Made by a program: the position numbers and the translations under genes. From NCBI RefSeq assembly GCF_041504345.1, contig NZ_CP167894.1, forward strand, positions 1,054,001-1,118,000: 64,000 bases of DNA, written 5' to 3'. Shown here one piece after another: positions 46,192-54,482 of this stretch. The notes beneath the pieces were generated by a model. It was not told the DNA's origin. It did not search any database and was given only the letters and a program-made list of their open reading frames with translations. How positions within the stretch are numbered: position 1 is the first letter of the stretch; every line of letters begins with the position of its first letter. Source of the DNA: Vibrio sp. BS-M-Sm-2 (GTDB lineage Bacteria; Pseudomonadota; Gammaproteobacteria; Enterobacterales; Vibrionaceae).

Positions 46192-47001
46192 ATGCGTAAA
46201 TCACTTTTAACTCTTGGCCTACTTGCAGCAGTATCTGCTCCAGTAATGGCAGCTGATTATTCTGACGGCGACATCCATAAGAACGATTACAAATGGATGC
46301 AGTTCAACCTTATGGGTGCATTCAATGAGAAAGGCGTTACTGAGTCTACTCATGATTACCTAGAGATGGAATTTGGTGGTCGCTCTGGAATCTTTGATCT
46401 TTACGGTTACGTTGACGTATTCAACCTAACTTCTGATCCAGGTAGTGATAAAAATGGCCAAGAAAAAATCTTCATGAAGTTTGCTCCTCGTATGTCTCTT
46501 GACGGGCTAACAGGTAAAGATCTTTCTTTCGGTCCAGTTCAAGAGCTTTACGTATCTACGCTTATGGAATGGGGTGGTAACTCTGGCGTTAACACTCAAA
46601 AAGTTGGTCTTGGTTCTGATGTAATGGTTCCATGGTTTGGCAAAATGGGGCTAAACCTTTACGGTACATACGACTCAAACAACAAAGACTGGAACGGTTT
46701 CCAAATCTCGACTAACTGGTTCAAGCCATTCTACTTCTTCGAGAACGGTTCATTCATCTCTTACCAAGGTTACATCGATTACCAATTCGGTATGCAAGAT
46801 GAGTACTCTCAAGTAAGCAACGGCGGCGCGATGTTTAACGGTCTTTACTGGCACTCAGATCGCTTTGCAGTTGGTTACGGCTTGAAACTATACAGCGATG
46901 TATACGGCTTTAAAGATGGCGCAAACCTTCCATGGGATGCATCTACACAAGCTGAATCTTCTGGCGTAGGTCACTACGTAGCAGTAACTTACAAGTTCTA
47001 A
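46192..47001 (+). CDS. ompK: Outer membrane protein OmpK (Tsx-like channel)
   Basis: This 269-aa outer-membrane barrel has a 20-residue signal peptide (cut after PVMA) and the nucleoside-channel (Tsx/OmpK) family sequence YSDGDIHKNDYKWMQFNLMGAF and ISTNWFKPFYFFENGSF. It ends in VAVTYKF with the terminal phenylalanine typical of barrels. In other vibrios OmpK is the receptor of the broad-host phage KVP40. The start is ATG 46192; the open frame to 46048 upstream is the leader region. The family-variable segments near residues 45-50 and 105-125 are likely surface loops. Confidence 0.95.
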   Translation: MRKSLLTLGLLAAVSAPVMAADYSDGDIHKNDYKWMQFNLMGAFNEKGVTESTHDYLEMEFGGRSGIFDLYGYVDVFNLTSDPGSDKNGQEKIFMKFAPRMSLDGLTGKDLSFGPVQELYVSTLMEWGGNSGVNTQKVGLGSDVMVPWFGKMGLNLYGTYDSNNKDWNGFQISTNWFKPFYFFENGSFISYQGYIDYQFGMQDEYSQVSNGGAMFNGLYWHSDRFAVGYGLKLYSDVYGFKDGANLPWDASTQAESSGVGHYVAVTYKF

Positions 47002-47023
47002 TCGAACTTCTAAGAAAGTTTCC

Positions 47024-47052
47024 AAAATGGCACCCTCGGGTGCCATTTTTTA
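47024..47052 (+). terminator. Terminator after ompK
   Basis: The stem AAAATGGCACC / GGTGCCATTTT has a tiny loop (ctcg) and is followed by a T tail. Confidence 0.93.
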
Positions 47053-47111
47053 TTGCTTTCATTTAATGCCTCGCTATCCTTGCAGCATCACTTTCTTATC
47101 TCGGTATTGCT

Positions 47112-48005
47112 GTGAACATCACGATTGTTGGACCTGGAGCAATTGGCTCTTTATGGGCAATAAAACTACTTCAAGCTGGTCATAATGTCTCTTTGTGGAG
47201 CCGCTCCCCTGAAACCTCAATGGACCTATCACTTGATGAGCAAGCTTCACTTTCCTTCAGTAATAACAATATCGAAAAGCTATCTGCGAGTGACTTAGTG
47301 ATCTCCACAGTCAAAGCTTGGCAAGTAGAAGAAGCCACCACTCCGTTACTTCAATATCTCGACTCTGATACCATTCTCATGTTCATGCATAACGGAATGG
47401 GCGCAGTTGATCAGATAGCTTCTCAAATTAATGACCACCCGGTAGTACTAGCAACCACCACTCAAGCCGCATTCAAGCCCGACAAGAATAATGTTTGTCA
47501 CACAGGGTTAGGACAAACTCAACTGGGTGCTTTTAATCAAACGGGTCAGCAGTGCACGTTTTTAGTTGATGTATTGGAACATGCTCTCCCCGCTGTGAGT
47601 TGGAATCCACAAATAAAAACCGCGCTTTGGACCAAACTCGCCATCAATTGTGCTATCAATCCACTGACTGGGTTGGAACAAATCAAGAATGGCGAACTTG
47701 CAGACCAAAAGTTTGGGGATACTTTAATCTCTATCGTTGAAGAGCTCACAAAAGTTATGCAAGCCGAAGAGATCGCTTGTTCATTCGACGAATTAGAAGC
47801 CAGCGTCAAACAGGTAATCCAAGCCACAGCGCAGAACAACTCATCCATGAAGCAGGATATGTTTTACCAACGCAAAACAGAGATCGACTTCATCACTGGG
47901 CACCTAATAAAAACAGCGCTTAAGCATCAGATAAAAGTTCCCGTTAACCAAAAGCTGTTCGATCAGGTCAAAGAGCAAGAAAATAGCTGGAATCATCAAG
48001 ATTAG
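47112..48005 (+). CDS. panE: 2-dehydropantoate 2-reductase
   Basis: This 297-aa ketopantoate reductase has an N-terminal NADPH site (ITIVGPGAIGSLWAIKL), the catalytic lysine in LWTKLAINCAINPLTGL and a helical C-terminal domain. It makes pantoate for coenzyme A. The start is GTG at 47112 with only a weak ribosome-binding site, chosen because the Rossmann strand begins at once. The tail is short. Confidence 0.9.
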   Translation: MNITIVGPGAIGSLWAIKLLQAGHNVSLWSRSPETSMDLSLDEQASLSFSNNNIEKLSASDLVISTVKAWQVEEATTPLLQYLDSDTILMFMHNGMGAVDQIASQINDHPVVLATTTQAAFKPDKNNVCHTGLGQTQLGAFNQTGQQCTFLVDVLEHALPAVSWNPQIKTALWTKLAINCAINPLTGLEQIKNGELADQKFGDTLISIVEELTKVMQAEEIACSFDELEASVKQVIQATAQNNSSMKQDMFYQRKTEIDFITGHLIKTALKHQIKVPVNQKLFDQVKEQENSWNHQD

Positions 48006-48092
48006 TCAGCAACGGTTAACAAGTCGCGATAAAATAACAATACCGCTAAGCACAACGCTAGCACCAATTTCCAAGATTTTAGGTAAGAATAG

Positions 48093-49304
48093 ATGCTTGA
48101 TATCAATCACATCCGAGAGCAGTTTCCTGCGCTATCACAAACCATCAATCAACAACCATTGATTTACTTAGACAGCGCGGCAACAACACAAAAACCTCAG
48201 GTAGTTATTGATGCCATTAGCCAATATTACTCCAAACAAAATGCTAATGTTCACCGTGGCAGTCATAGCTTAACAGCGAACGCGACCAGTCAATTTGAAT
48301 CGGCTAGAGATAAGGTCGCTCAGTTTATCGGTGCAAGCTCTTCAAAAGAGATCATCTGGACTCGCGGTGCAACCGAAGCGCTCAACCTAATTGCTCAAAC
48401 GTATGCAAGAAGTACCCTTCAGCCAGGCGATGAGATCTTAGTGAGTGAAATGGAGCATCACGCCAACATAGTGCCTTGGCAAATTGTGGCAGAACAAACC
48501 GACGCTAAAGTCATTAAAGTACCAATGACATCAGATTGCGAATTTGATCTACAAGCTTTTGATCATCTGCTTAATGATAAGACCAAGATTGTTGCCTTAG
48601 CTCAGATCACCAATGTCACAGGTTCTCGTCAGCCAATTGAACAAGTCATCAAAAAAGCACACAAGATGAATGCGATTGTTGTGGTCGACGGCGCACAAGG
48701 CATCGTTCATGAGCCAGTTGATGTTGCTGCTTTAGGTGCGGATTTCTACGTATTCTCAGGGCACAAGCTCTATGCCCCTGCCGGTATTGGTGTGCTTTAT
48801 GGCAAACTTGAATTGCTCGAAGCGATGCCACCTTGGCACGGTGGTGGTAAGATGGTTGAGCGAGTATCATTTTCTGGTACCACTTTTTCAGAGTTACCGG
48901 GCAAGTTTGAAGCGGGCACACCAAATGTTGCCGGTGCGATAGCATTAAGCACCGCAATAGAATGGTTAAGTAGTTTTGCACAGCAAGATGTCGAGAATCA
49001 TGTCCACCAGCTACAACAGAAAACCTACCAAGCACTCAATCAATTGGATGACATCCAAATACTTGGCTACAAACCAAATTCAAGTGTGATTACTTTTGTG
49101 ATGGATGGCGTTCACCACCAAGACATTGCTACGCTGTTGGATCAGCAAGGTATCGCGGTACGTGCAGGGCACCACTGTGCTCACCCATTAATGGATGCAC
49201 TTGGAGTGAAAGGAACGGTTCGAATTTCATTTGGTATTTACAACAACATGGATGATGTTGAAAAACTCATAGCGGCGATAGAAAAAGCCGTTGATATGCT
49301 GTAG
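48093..49304 (+). CDS. csdA: Cysteine desulfurase CsdA (SufS-like)
   Basis: This 403-aa class V aminotransferase-fold PLP enzyme has HHANIVPWQIVAEQ, the PLP lysine in FYVFSGHKLYAPAGIG and the catalytic cysteine in VRAGHHCAHPLMDALG. It frees sulfur from cysteine and passes it to CsdE. CsdA is preferred over SufS because csdE and tcdA follow, as in E. coli. Unlike E. coli, csdE lies on the opposite strand here. Confidence 0.92.
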   Translation: MLDINHIREQFPALSQTINQQPLIYLDSAATTQKPQVVIDAISQYYSKQNANVHRGSHSLTANATSQFESARDKVAQFIGASSSKEIIWTRGATEALNLIAQTYARSTLQPGDEILVSEMEHHANIVPWQIVAEQTDAKVIKVPMTSDCEFDLQAFDHLLNDKTKIVALAQITNVTGSRQPIEQVIKKAHKMNAIVVVDGAQGIVHEPVDVAALGADFYVFSGHKLYAPAGIGVLYGKLELLEAMPPWHGGGKMVERVSFSGTTFSELPGKFEAGTPNVAGAIALSTAIEWLSSFAQQDVENHVHQLQQKTYQALNQLDDIQILGYKPNSSVITFVMDGVHHQDIATLLDQQGIAVRAGHHCAHPLMDALGVKGTVRISFGIYNNMDDVEKLIAAIEKAVDML

Positions 49305-49322
49305 CGAGTAGCAAAATTGTTT

Positions 49323-49352
49323 AGGGTTGATGTTCTTCGTCAACCCTTTTTA
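49323..49352 (+). terminator. Terminator after csdA
   Basis: The stem AGGGTTGA / TCAACCCT (49323-49330 with 49340-49347) is followed by TTTTTAT. Confidence 0.88.
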
Positions 49353-49373
49353 TATTTGCTTGTTCGTAATGGA

Positions 49374-49802
49374 CTACGCACTTAGCTCTTGGATTTGAGC
49401 AACGATCGCTTTTAATCCATTACCGCGAGATGGGCTTAGGTGTGTGATTAGACCGATTTTTTCAAAGTAGCCGTCAATATCGAACGCTTGAACCTGCTCT
49501 GATGTTTTACCATCATACGCAGCCATCACTAATGCAATCAGACCGCGAACGATGCGAGCATCAGAATCAGCACAAAAGTGCCAAACACCATCGATATTCT
49601 GAGAAACCAACCACACTTGGCTTTCACAGCCAGAGACAATCACCTGTTCACTTTTCAGTTCATCAGGCATAGTTGGCAGTTTCTTACCCCATTGAATCAC
49701 TTGGCGATAACGGTCTTCCCAGCCGCTGAATGTCTGCATCTTCGCGACGATATCATCACTGGTAATTTCAGTGCCGAATGGAGAGCTTGGGAATGTGGTC
49801 AT
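49374..49802 (-). CDS. csdE: Cysteine desulfuration protein CsdE (SufE family)
   Basis: This 142-aa SufE-fold protein has its sulfur-accepting cysteine in VSGCESQVWL (C59), the conserved FCADSDARIVRGLIALV and LSPSRGNGLKAI. It boosts CsdA activity by taking sulfur from it, and the pair feeds sulfur to TcdA. It lies 36 nt after tcdA on the same strand, so tcdA-csdE is the likely transcription unit. Confidence 0.92.
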   Translation of the reverse strand: MTTFPSSPFGTEITSDDIVAKMQTFSGWEDRYRQVIQWGKKLPTMPDELKSEQVIVSGCESQVWLVSQNIDGVWHFCADSDARIVRGLIALVMAAYDGKTSEQVQAFDIDGYFEKIGLITHLSPSRGNGLKAIVAQIQELSA

Positions 49803-49838
49803 TTTAATATCCAGTCGATTATTAATTGAATAGAGACG

Positions 49839-50660
49839 TTACTTAGCGTGCTTTTGAATCAGCTTTTCTACAATACGTGAAACAGCCACAAAACCAAAAG
49901 TCGCCGTTACTACGGTTGCCGCACCAAAGCCCGTCGCACAATCCATGCGCTTTGGACCTTCAGCTGTTGCTTTCGCAGCACATACACTACCGTCAGCTTG
50001 AGGGTATTTCAGCTGTTCAGTCGAGAACACACAATCGATACCAAACTTACGTGCTGGATTCTTAGGGAAATTATGATGACGACGAAGGGTATCTTTAAGC
50101 TTCTTCGCTAGCGGATCTTGAATCGTCTTGGTCAAATCAGCCACTTTGATTTGCGTTGGGTCGATTTGCCCCCCCGCACCACCAGTGGTGATTACTTTGA
50201 TTTTGTTACTGCGGCAATACGCCAATAGCGAAGCCTTAGCCTTCATGCTATCGATCGCATCCAACACAAAATCGAACTCTTTCGATAAGTATTCCGCCTG
50301 ATTATCAGGACCGATGAAATCGTCAATCAGGTTAACTTTACACTCAGGGTTAATCAGCTTAACACGCTCGGCCATCACTTCGATTTTGCTCTTACCAACC
50401 GTGCCCGACATTGCATGAATTTGACGGTTGATGTTAGTCACACACACATCATCCATATCGATCAAAGTAAGCTCACCTAAACCAGTACGAGCAAGTGCTT
50501 CAACAGCCCATGAACCTACACCGCCAATACCGATAACACACACGTGTGCAGCTCTAAGTATGTCGACTTCACTATTGCCATACAGACGACGAGTGCCACC
50601 AAATCGTTGGTCATAGTTTTCTGAAGCTGGAGTGGTCAATTCACGCATTGTTGCCGCCAA
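49839..50660 (-). CDS. tcdA: tRNA threonylcarbamoyladenosine dehydratase TcdA (CsdL)
   Basis: This 273-aa E1-like enzyme has the ATP site GIGGVGSWAVEALARTGLGELTLIDMDDV near residue 40, then NRQIHAMSGTVGKSK and the C-terminal FGAATVVTATFGFVAVSRIV. It cyclises t6A37 of tRNAs to ct6A, helped by the CsdA/CsdE sulfur relay. The neighbour csdE supports the call. Confidence 0.94.
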   Translation of the reverse strand: MAATMRELTTPASENYDQRFGGTRRLYGNSEVDILRAAHVCVIGIGGVGSWAVEALARTGLGELTLIDMDDVCVTNINRQIHAMSGTVGKSKIEVMAERVKLINPECKVNLIDDFIGPDNQAEYLSKEFDFVLDAIDSMKAKASLLAYCRSNKIKVITTGGAGGQIDPTQIKVADLTKTIQDPLAKKLKDTLRRHHNFPKNPARKFGIDCVFSTEQLKYPQADGSVCAAKATAEGPKRMDCATGFGAATVVTATFGFVAVSRIVEKLIQKHAK

Positions 50661-50670
50661 TTTATTTCTG

Positions 50671-50705
50671 AGAAAAAGAAAAGAGTGCGTTTTATACGCA
50701 CTCTT
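50671..50705 (-). terminator. Terminator of mltA
   Basis: The perfect 10-bp stem AAGAGTGCGT / ACGCACTCTT (50681-50690 with 50696-50705) has loop TTTAT; the minus strand continues TTCTTTTT. It lies between mltA and tcdA on the same strand, so tcdA must have its own promoter or rely on read-through. Confidence 0.9.
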
Positions 50706-50761
50706 GAATAAAAAGTCTAGGGGATTAGCGATTCGCTTTCAATGCCCTATTTTATTGTCGC

Positions 50762-51865
50762 TTACTCAACCTTTTCAGGAGGCAAAGCCCAAGGCGCTTC
50801 GGTTGCGCTGCCATCTAAGCCGAGCTTCCACACGCGACCAAAATGCTTGTAGTGACCCGCTTCAGTGCCTGCTCGCGGCCCCATACCATGGTAGAGATCC
50901 AAATGGTTCTGCTTAACCGCGCCGCCCGTATCCAAAACCAATAACAATCTTAATTGGTGCGCACCGCTCCAAGTACCATCCGCATTCAATAAAGGAACCT
51001 CAGCCAAAATTGGAGTTCCCATAGGCAAGATAGAGCGATCGCCTGCTACTGCAGCCATTGGCAATAGAGGAATCCCAGCACTGCCCATTACTGACAAGTC
51101 GTCTCTCGCTTCAAAAAACACGAAAGATGGATTTTGCTCAAGCAACTCTTTGACCACTTCAGGATCGTTTGCCAACACCCACTCTTTGATTGCTTTTAGT
51201 GACATTTTTTCGCGTGGAACTAAGCCTCGCTCAATCAAAACACGGCCAATGCTTACATAAGCTTTATTGTTCTTACCTGCGTATGCGAAATACTGCAGCG
51301 TATCATCATCACCGAAGTGCACGAACCCACTGCCCTGCACTTCCATCATAAATGGGTCGATACGGTTTGCTGAGTAACCTAACTCAAGGCCTTGACCTTC
51401 TAATGCGCCGTTGTAAATCTCTTCGCGTGTTGGACACTCTTTACCACACTCAGGAAGCCCGTAAACTGGGTAACGGTATTCTTCATTCGCTTCGTGGCGC
51501 AGTTCCATAACAGGAGAAAAGTAGCCTGTAAACAAAACATTGCCTTGTTTATCACCACCACCTAGTTGAGCAGTTTGAACGCCAAAATTAGCGAGTTCGC
51601 TTGGATCTCCACTCAGCATCGCCCACTCATTGAGTTGTTGATAAAGCGGCTCATAAATTTTAGCCATTGAAGGGGATTTAGAAACCACCATCTCAGCTTG
51701 TTCTGCAAATGCGGTATAGTCTCTTGGTTTATTGGATTCAACCTGATCGACCTTATTCAAGGTACGAGGAAATTCGTCATCAAGGTGTTGTTGAGCAAGA
51801 TCAGTGGGTTGAGCACAGCCAAATAACAAAGAGGCCGCGACTAGGGGAAGCCATTTTTTAATCAC
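50762..51865 (-). CDS. mltA: Membrane-bound lytic murein transglycosylase A
   Basis: This outer-membrane lipoprotein of about 367 aa has lipobox LFGC (C17 with the GTG start). The MltA barrel has GYFSPVMELR, MEVQGSGFVHFGD and the C-terminal 3D domain with catalytic aspartates in LVLDTGGAVKQNHLDLYHGMG. It cleaves glycan strands to 1,6-anhydroMurNAc ends, whose products AmpG imports. GTG 51865 is chosen because AGGA lies 8 nt upstream and gives a short MIKKW signal; ATG 51874 and TTG 51904 are alternatives. Confidence 0.92.
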   Translation of the reverse strand: MIKKWLPLVAASLLFGCAQPTDLAQQHLDDEFPRTLNKVDQVESNKPRDYTAFAEQAEMVVSKSPSMAKIYEPLYQQLNEWAMLSGDPSELANFGVQTAQLGGGDKQGNVLFTGYFSPVMELRHEANEEYRYPVYGLPECGKECPTREEIYNGALEGQGLELGYSANRIDPFMMEVQGSGFVHFGDDDTLQYFAYAGKNNKAYVSIGRVLIERGLVPREKMSLKAIKEWVLANDPEVVKELLEQNPSFVFFEARDDLSVMGSAGIPLLPMAAVAGDRSILPMGTPILAEVPLLNADGTWSGAHQLRLLLVLDTGGAVKQNHLDLYHGMGPRAGTEAGHYKHFGRVWKLGLDGSATEAPWALPPEKVE

Positions 51866-51955
51866 AAGAGTCATCCTAAAAATTCTATGCATCGAGGATG
51901 ACAAAAACAGTCAGATAACACAATCGTAGATTGTAAGAGTTTACAATAAGATAAC

Positions 51956-52444
51956 CTATCGGACGGAGTTATCGATGTGACCTTTAAGACGGAAGATGGG
52001 ATTGTAGTGACTGTCAGAATCGAGCACCATTTCTGTATTGTCAGAGTTGGTCATGCGGAAGCGATAGGTTTTATCACCCGCCTTGTATTCAAAGTAATTA
52101 CCGTCAAAATCAAAGGTCGTCGAAACAACAGATCCACGAACTGACACACCATTAGCATTCAGTACAAACTCATCTGTCGCATAATGTGCAACATCCTGCT
52201 CTATCCAAGTGCCATATATTAGATGATCAGGCGTCGCCGCATCTTGCACTCGGGAAAGCACATCACCAAATAAAGAAACCACAGCAAATGAACCCACCAA
52301 GGCTAAAACCATTAAGCAGCGCTCAATGATCTTACGCTTCAACTTAGATTGATTGCGCTGATCTGCTTCACTATAGAGGCCTTTAGTGATCTCATCGATC
52401 TTGTTCTTTGTAGCTGGAGCTTGCTGCATTCGTTTACGACTCAT
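51956..52444 (-). CDS. DUF2850 membrane protein
   Basis: This 162-aa protein has a basic cytoplasmic N terminus (about 1-40), one membrane helix (CLMVLALVGSFAVVSLFG) and a periplasmic beta domain (YGTWIEQDVAHYATDEFVLN, YRFRMTNSDNTEMVLDSDSHYNPIFRLKG). It matches the DUF2850 family, which I know mainly from vibrios. The function is unknown. It stands alone upstream of mltA, with divergent argA on the other side. Confidence 0.83.
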   Translation of the reverse strand: MSRKRMQQAPATKNKIDEITKGLYSEADQRNQSKLKRKIIERCLMVLALVGSFAVVSLFGDVLSRVQDAATPDHLIYGTWIEQDVAHYATDEFVLNANGVSVRGSVVSTTFDFDGNYFEYKAGDKTYRFRMTNSDNTEMVLDSDSHYNPIFRLKGHIDNSVR

Positions 52445-52538
52445 AAGGATGCTATGCGCATTCTACACTGAGACAGTTTATATATTGAAGCCTACATAAG
52501 AATAGTTTGCGCTTTATTCCAAAAAGGTGTTGTTTAGA

Positions 52539-52556
52539 TTTGAATTTAAATGCTAA
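52539..52556 (+). promoter_or_regulatory. Possible ArgR box upstream of argA
   Basis: TTTGAATTTAAATGCTAA partly matches the ARG box (TNTGAATWWWWATTCANW). The left half is good; the right half is weak. It lies about 35-50 nt upstream of the argA start, where a repressor would be expected. Confidence 0.45.
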
Positions 52557-52591
52557 ATTAACGAATAAATAAACACAAATGGACTTGTTCT

Positions 52592-53929
52592 GTGAAATTA
52601 AGAAGTACAGCGCTAGTAAAAGGTTTCAGACAATCAACCCCTTACGTGAATGCTCACCGTGGCAAAACCATGGTCATTATGCTGGGAGGCGAAGCTGTTG
52701 CCGATAGAAACTTTGGTAACATTATTAGCGACATTGCCCTACTCCACAGCCTTGGCGTGAAGATTGTTCTCGTTCACGGGGCAAGGCCACAGATCAACCA
52801 ACTGCTAGCAAAACAAGATTGCCATACGCCTTATCATAAGAACATTAGGGTCACTGATGAATATTCTCTGGGTGTAGCAATGCAAGCTGCTGGACAGCTG
52901 CAACTTGCTATCACCGCGCGCCTTTCGATGAGCTTGAACAACACTCCGATGGCAGGTACTCAACTCAATGTGATGAGTGGTAACTTCATTACGGCTCAGC
53001 CGCTAGGTGTGGATGACGGTACGGATTATTGCCACAGCGGGCGTATTCGTCGAATCGATATCGAAGGAATAAATCGCACACTCGACCAAGGATCCATCGT
53101 ACTGCTGGGCCCTATCGCTAGTTCCGTGACAGGCGAAAGCTTTAATCTGCTTTCTGAAGAAGTCGCCACCCAAGTTGCGATTCGTTTAAAAGCCGACAAA
53201 CTGATTGGTTTCTGCTCCGAACAAGGGGTAACAGATGAAAGCGGCACTGTACTCGCCGAACTCTTCCCTAAAGACGCCAAGCAAATTCTAGAACGCTTAA
53301 CGGAATCTCAAAAGCCTGCCGAAGACATGAGCACAGGAACACTGCGCTTCTTGAAAGGAGCGATCTCTGCTTGTCGTGCCGGAGTCCCTCGTTGTCACCT
53401 CATCAGCTACAAAGTCGATGGCGCATTAATCCAAGAGCTGTTCTCTTTTGATGGTATTGGCACGCAAGTGGTCATGGCGAGTGCCGAGCAAGTAAGACAA
53501 GCTCAGATTGATGATATCGGTGGTATCTTTGATCTCATTCGCCCTTTAGAAGAACAAGGCATCTTGGTTCGCCGATCAAGAGAACAATTAGAGCAAGAGA
53601 TCCATCGATTTACCATTATCGAAAAAGACGGGCTAATTATTGGTTGCGCAGCGCTATACGCCTACCCGGAAGATCACATGGCAGAGATGGCGTGTGTTGC
53701 AATTCATCCTGATTATCGTGATGGAAATCGTGGGCAATTACTGCTGGATTACATGCGCCACCAATCAAAATCTCGTGATATCGACCAGATCTTTGTCCTT
53801 ACTACGCACAGCCTTCATTGGTTCCGTGAACAAGGTTTTTACGAGATAGCAGTTGATGAATTACCGATGGAAAAACAAGGGCTATACAACTATCAACGTA
53901 ACTCAAAGATCCTAGCACTTAACGTATAA
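52592..53929 (+). CDS. argA: Amino-acid N-acetyltransferase (N-acetylglutamate synthase)
   Basis: This 445-aa enzyme has an N-terminal amino-acid-kinase-like domain ([43 protein letters not shown]) that binds arginine. A C-terminal GNAT domain follows ([22 protein letters not shown], about residues 300-440). It makes N-acetylglutamate, the first step of arginine synthesis. The length matches the classical ArgA. The start is GTG at 52592. Confidence 0.96.
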   Translation: MKLRSTALVKGFRQSTPYVNAHRGKTMVIMLGGEAVADRNFGNIISDIALLHSLGVKIVLVHGARPQINQLLAKQDCHTPYHKNIRVTDEYSLGVAMQAAGQLQLAITARLSMSLNNTPMAGTQLNVMSGNFITAQPLGVDDGTDYCHSGRIRRIDIEGINRTLDQGSIVLLGPIASSVTGESFNLLSEEVATQVAIRLKADKLIGFCSEQGVTDESGTVLAELFPKDAKQILERLTESQKPAEDMSTGTLRFLKGAISACRAGVPRCHLISYKVDGALIQELFSFDGIGTQVVMASAEQVRQAQIDDIGGIFDLIRPLEEQGILVRRSREQLEQEIHRFTIIEKDGLIIGCAALYAYPEDHMAEMACVAIHPDYRDGNRGQLLLDYMRHQSKSRDIDQIFVLTTHSLHWFREQGFYEIAVDELPMEKQGLYNYQRNSKILALNV

Positions 53930-53974
53930 ATAAAGTTTTGGAGCAAAATCTCACTTCAACATAAAAATAATTGT

Positions 53975-53988
53975 AAACGTAATCGTTT
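53975..53988. promoter_or_regulatory. Small palindrome, possible LacI-family operator
   Basis: AAACG-TAAT-CGTTT in the region after argA has the CG-centred arms typical of LacI-family operators. It lies about 225 nt upstream of the small ORF at 54212. The match is short and could be chance. Confidence 0.3.
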
Positions 53989-54211
53989 TCTATATGAGAT
54001 TTATTAACTATGCACTTTAACTCACACGTAAAGTTGTATAGAATTTGGTCGCTTTAACAAAATAACAAATGTTTTTATTGGAATTACCATCTCGGTTGTC
54101 ATATCACATGCATTGAGGTGGTCACTGCACGGATTGCTATACCCGTTGACGGTCAGCACGCTAACATTAGCTCTGCTCGTTAATATAAACAGCAAAAAGA
54201 GCAACATTGAT

Positions 54212-54403
54212 ATGAGAACCATTGTTTGTAACTCGCTGCAAAGTTTTTGGGATATGGCTGATAACCAATTCTTAGAAGGGCTAGACGTACACTGCGTGTT
54301 CCCTGTGAGCGAGAATCTAAAAGAGTTTATTTTGAATTGCCAAGCAAAATACAAGATAAACCACATATCGTTTACTCGAGCGTTTTTAAGCAAAGAGTCT
54401 TAA
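54212..54403 (+). CDS. Small hypothetical protein, 63 aa
   Basis: ATG 54212 has AAAGAG upstream and opens a 63-aa frame (MRTIVCNSLQSFWDMADNQF at the start). The frame is open further upstream to 54113, but that part is a doubtful hydrophobic extension. The composition looks protein-like (W, C and H present, no runs), and a clean hairpin terminator follows the stop by 8 nt, which argues for a real transcription unit. I recognise no family; the protein is probably cytoplasmic and shows no membrane helix from ATG 54212. Confidence 0.6.
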   Translation: MRTIVCNSLQSFWDMADNQFLEGLDVHCVFPVSENLKEFILNCQAKYKINHISFTRAFLSKES

Positions 54404-54410
54404 TAACGTT

Positions 54411-54440
54411 CAAAGCAACCAGGGATGGTTGCTTTGTGTT
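54411..54440 (+). terminator. Terminator after the 63-aa ORF
   Basis: The perfect 10-bp stem CAAAGCAACC / GGTTGCTTTG (54411-54420 with 54427-54436) has loop AGGGAT and a short TGTTT tail. It lies between convergent transcripts (recD is on the minus strand). Confidence 0.75.
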
Positions 54441-54482
54441 TATCTAGCTTAAGTTCAAGTCCTTTCTAGCAGTAATTAACAA

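Noticed and set aside
54022..54393. 123-aa minus-strand frame opposite the 63-aa ORF
   Set aside because: It is antisense to the better supported ORF and has no convincing start signal.
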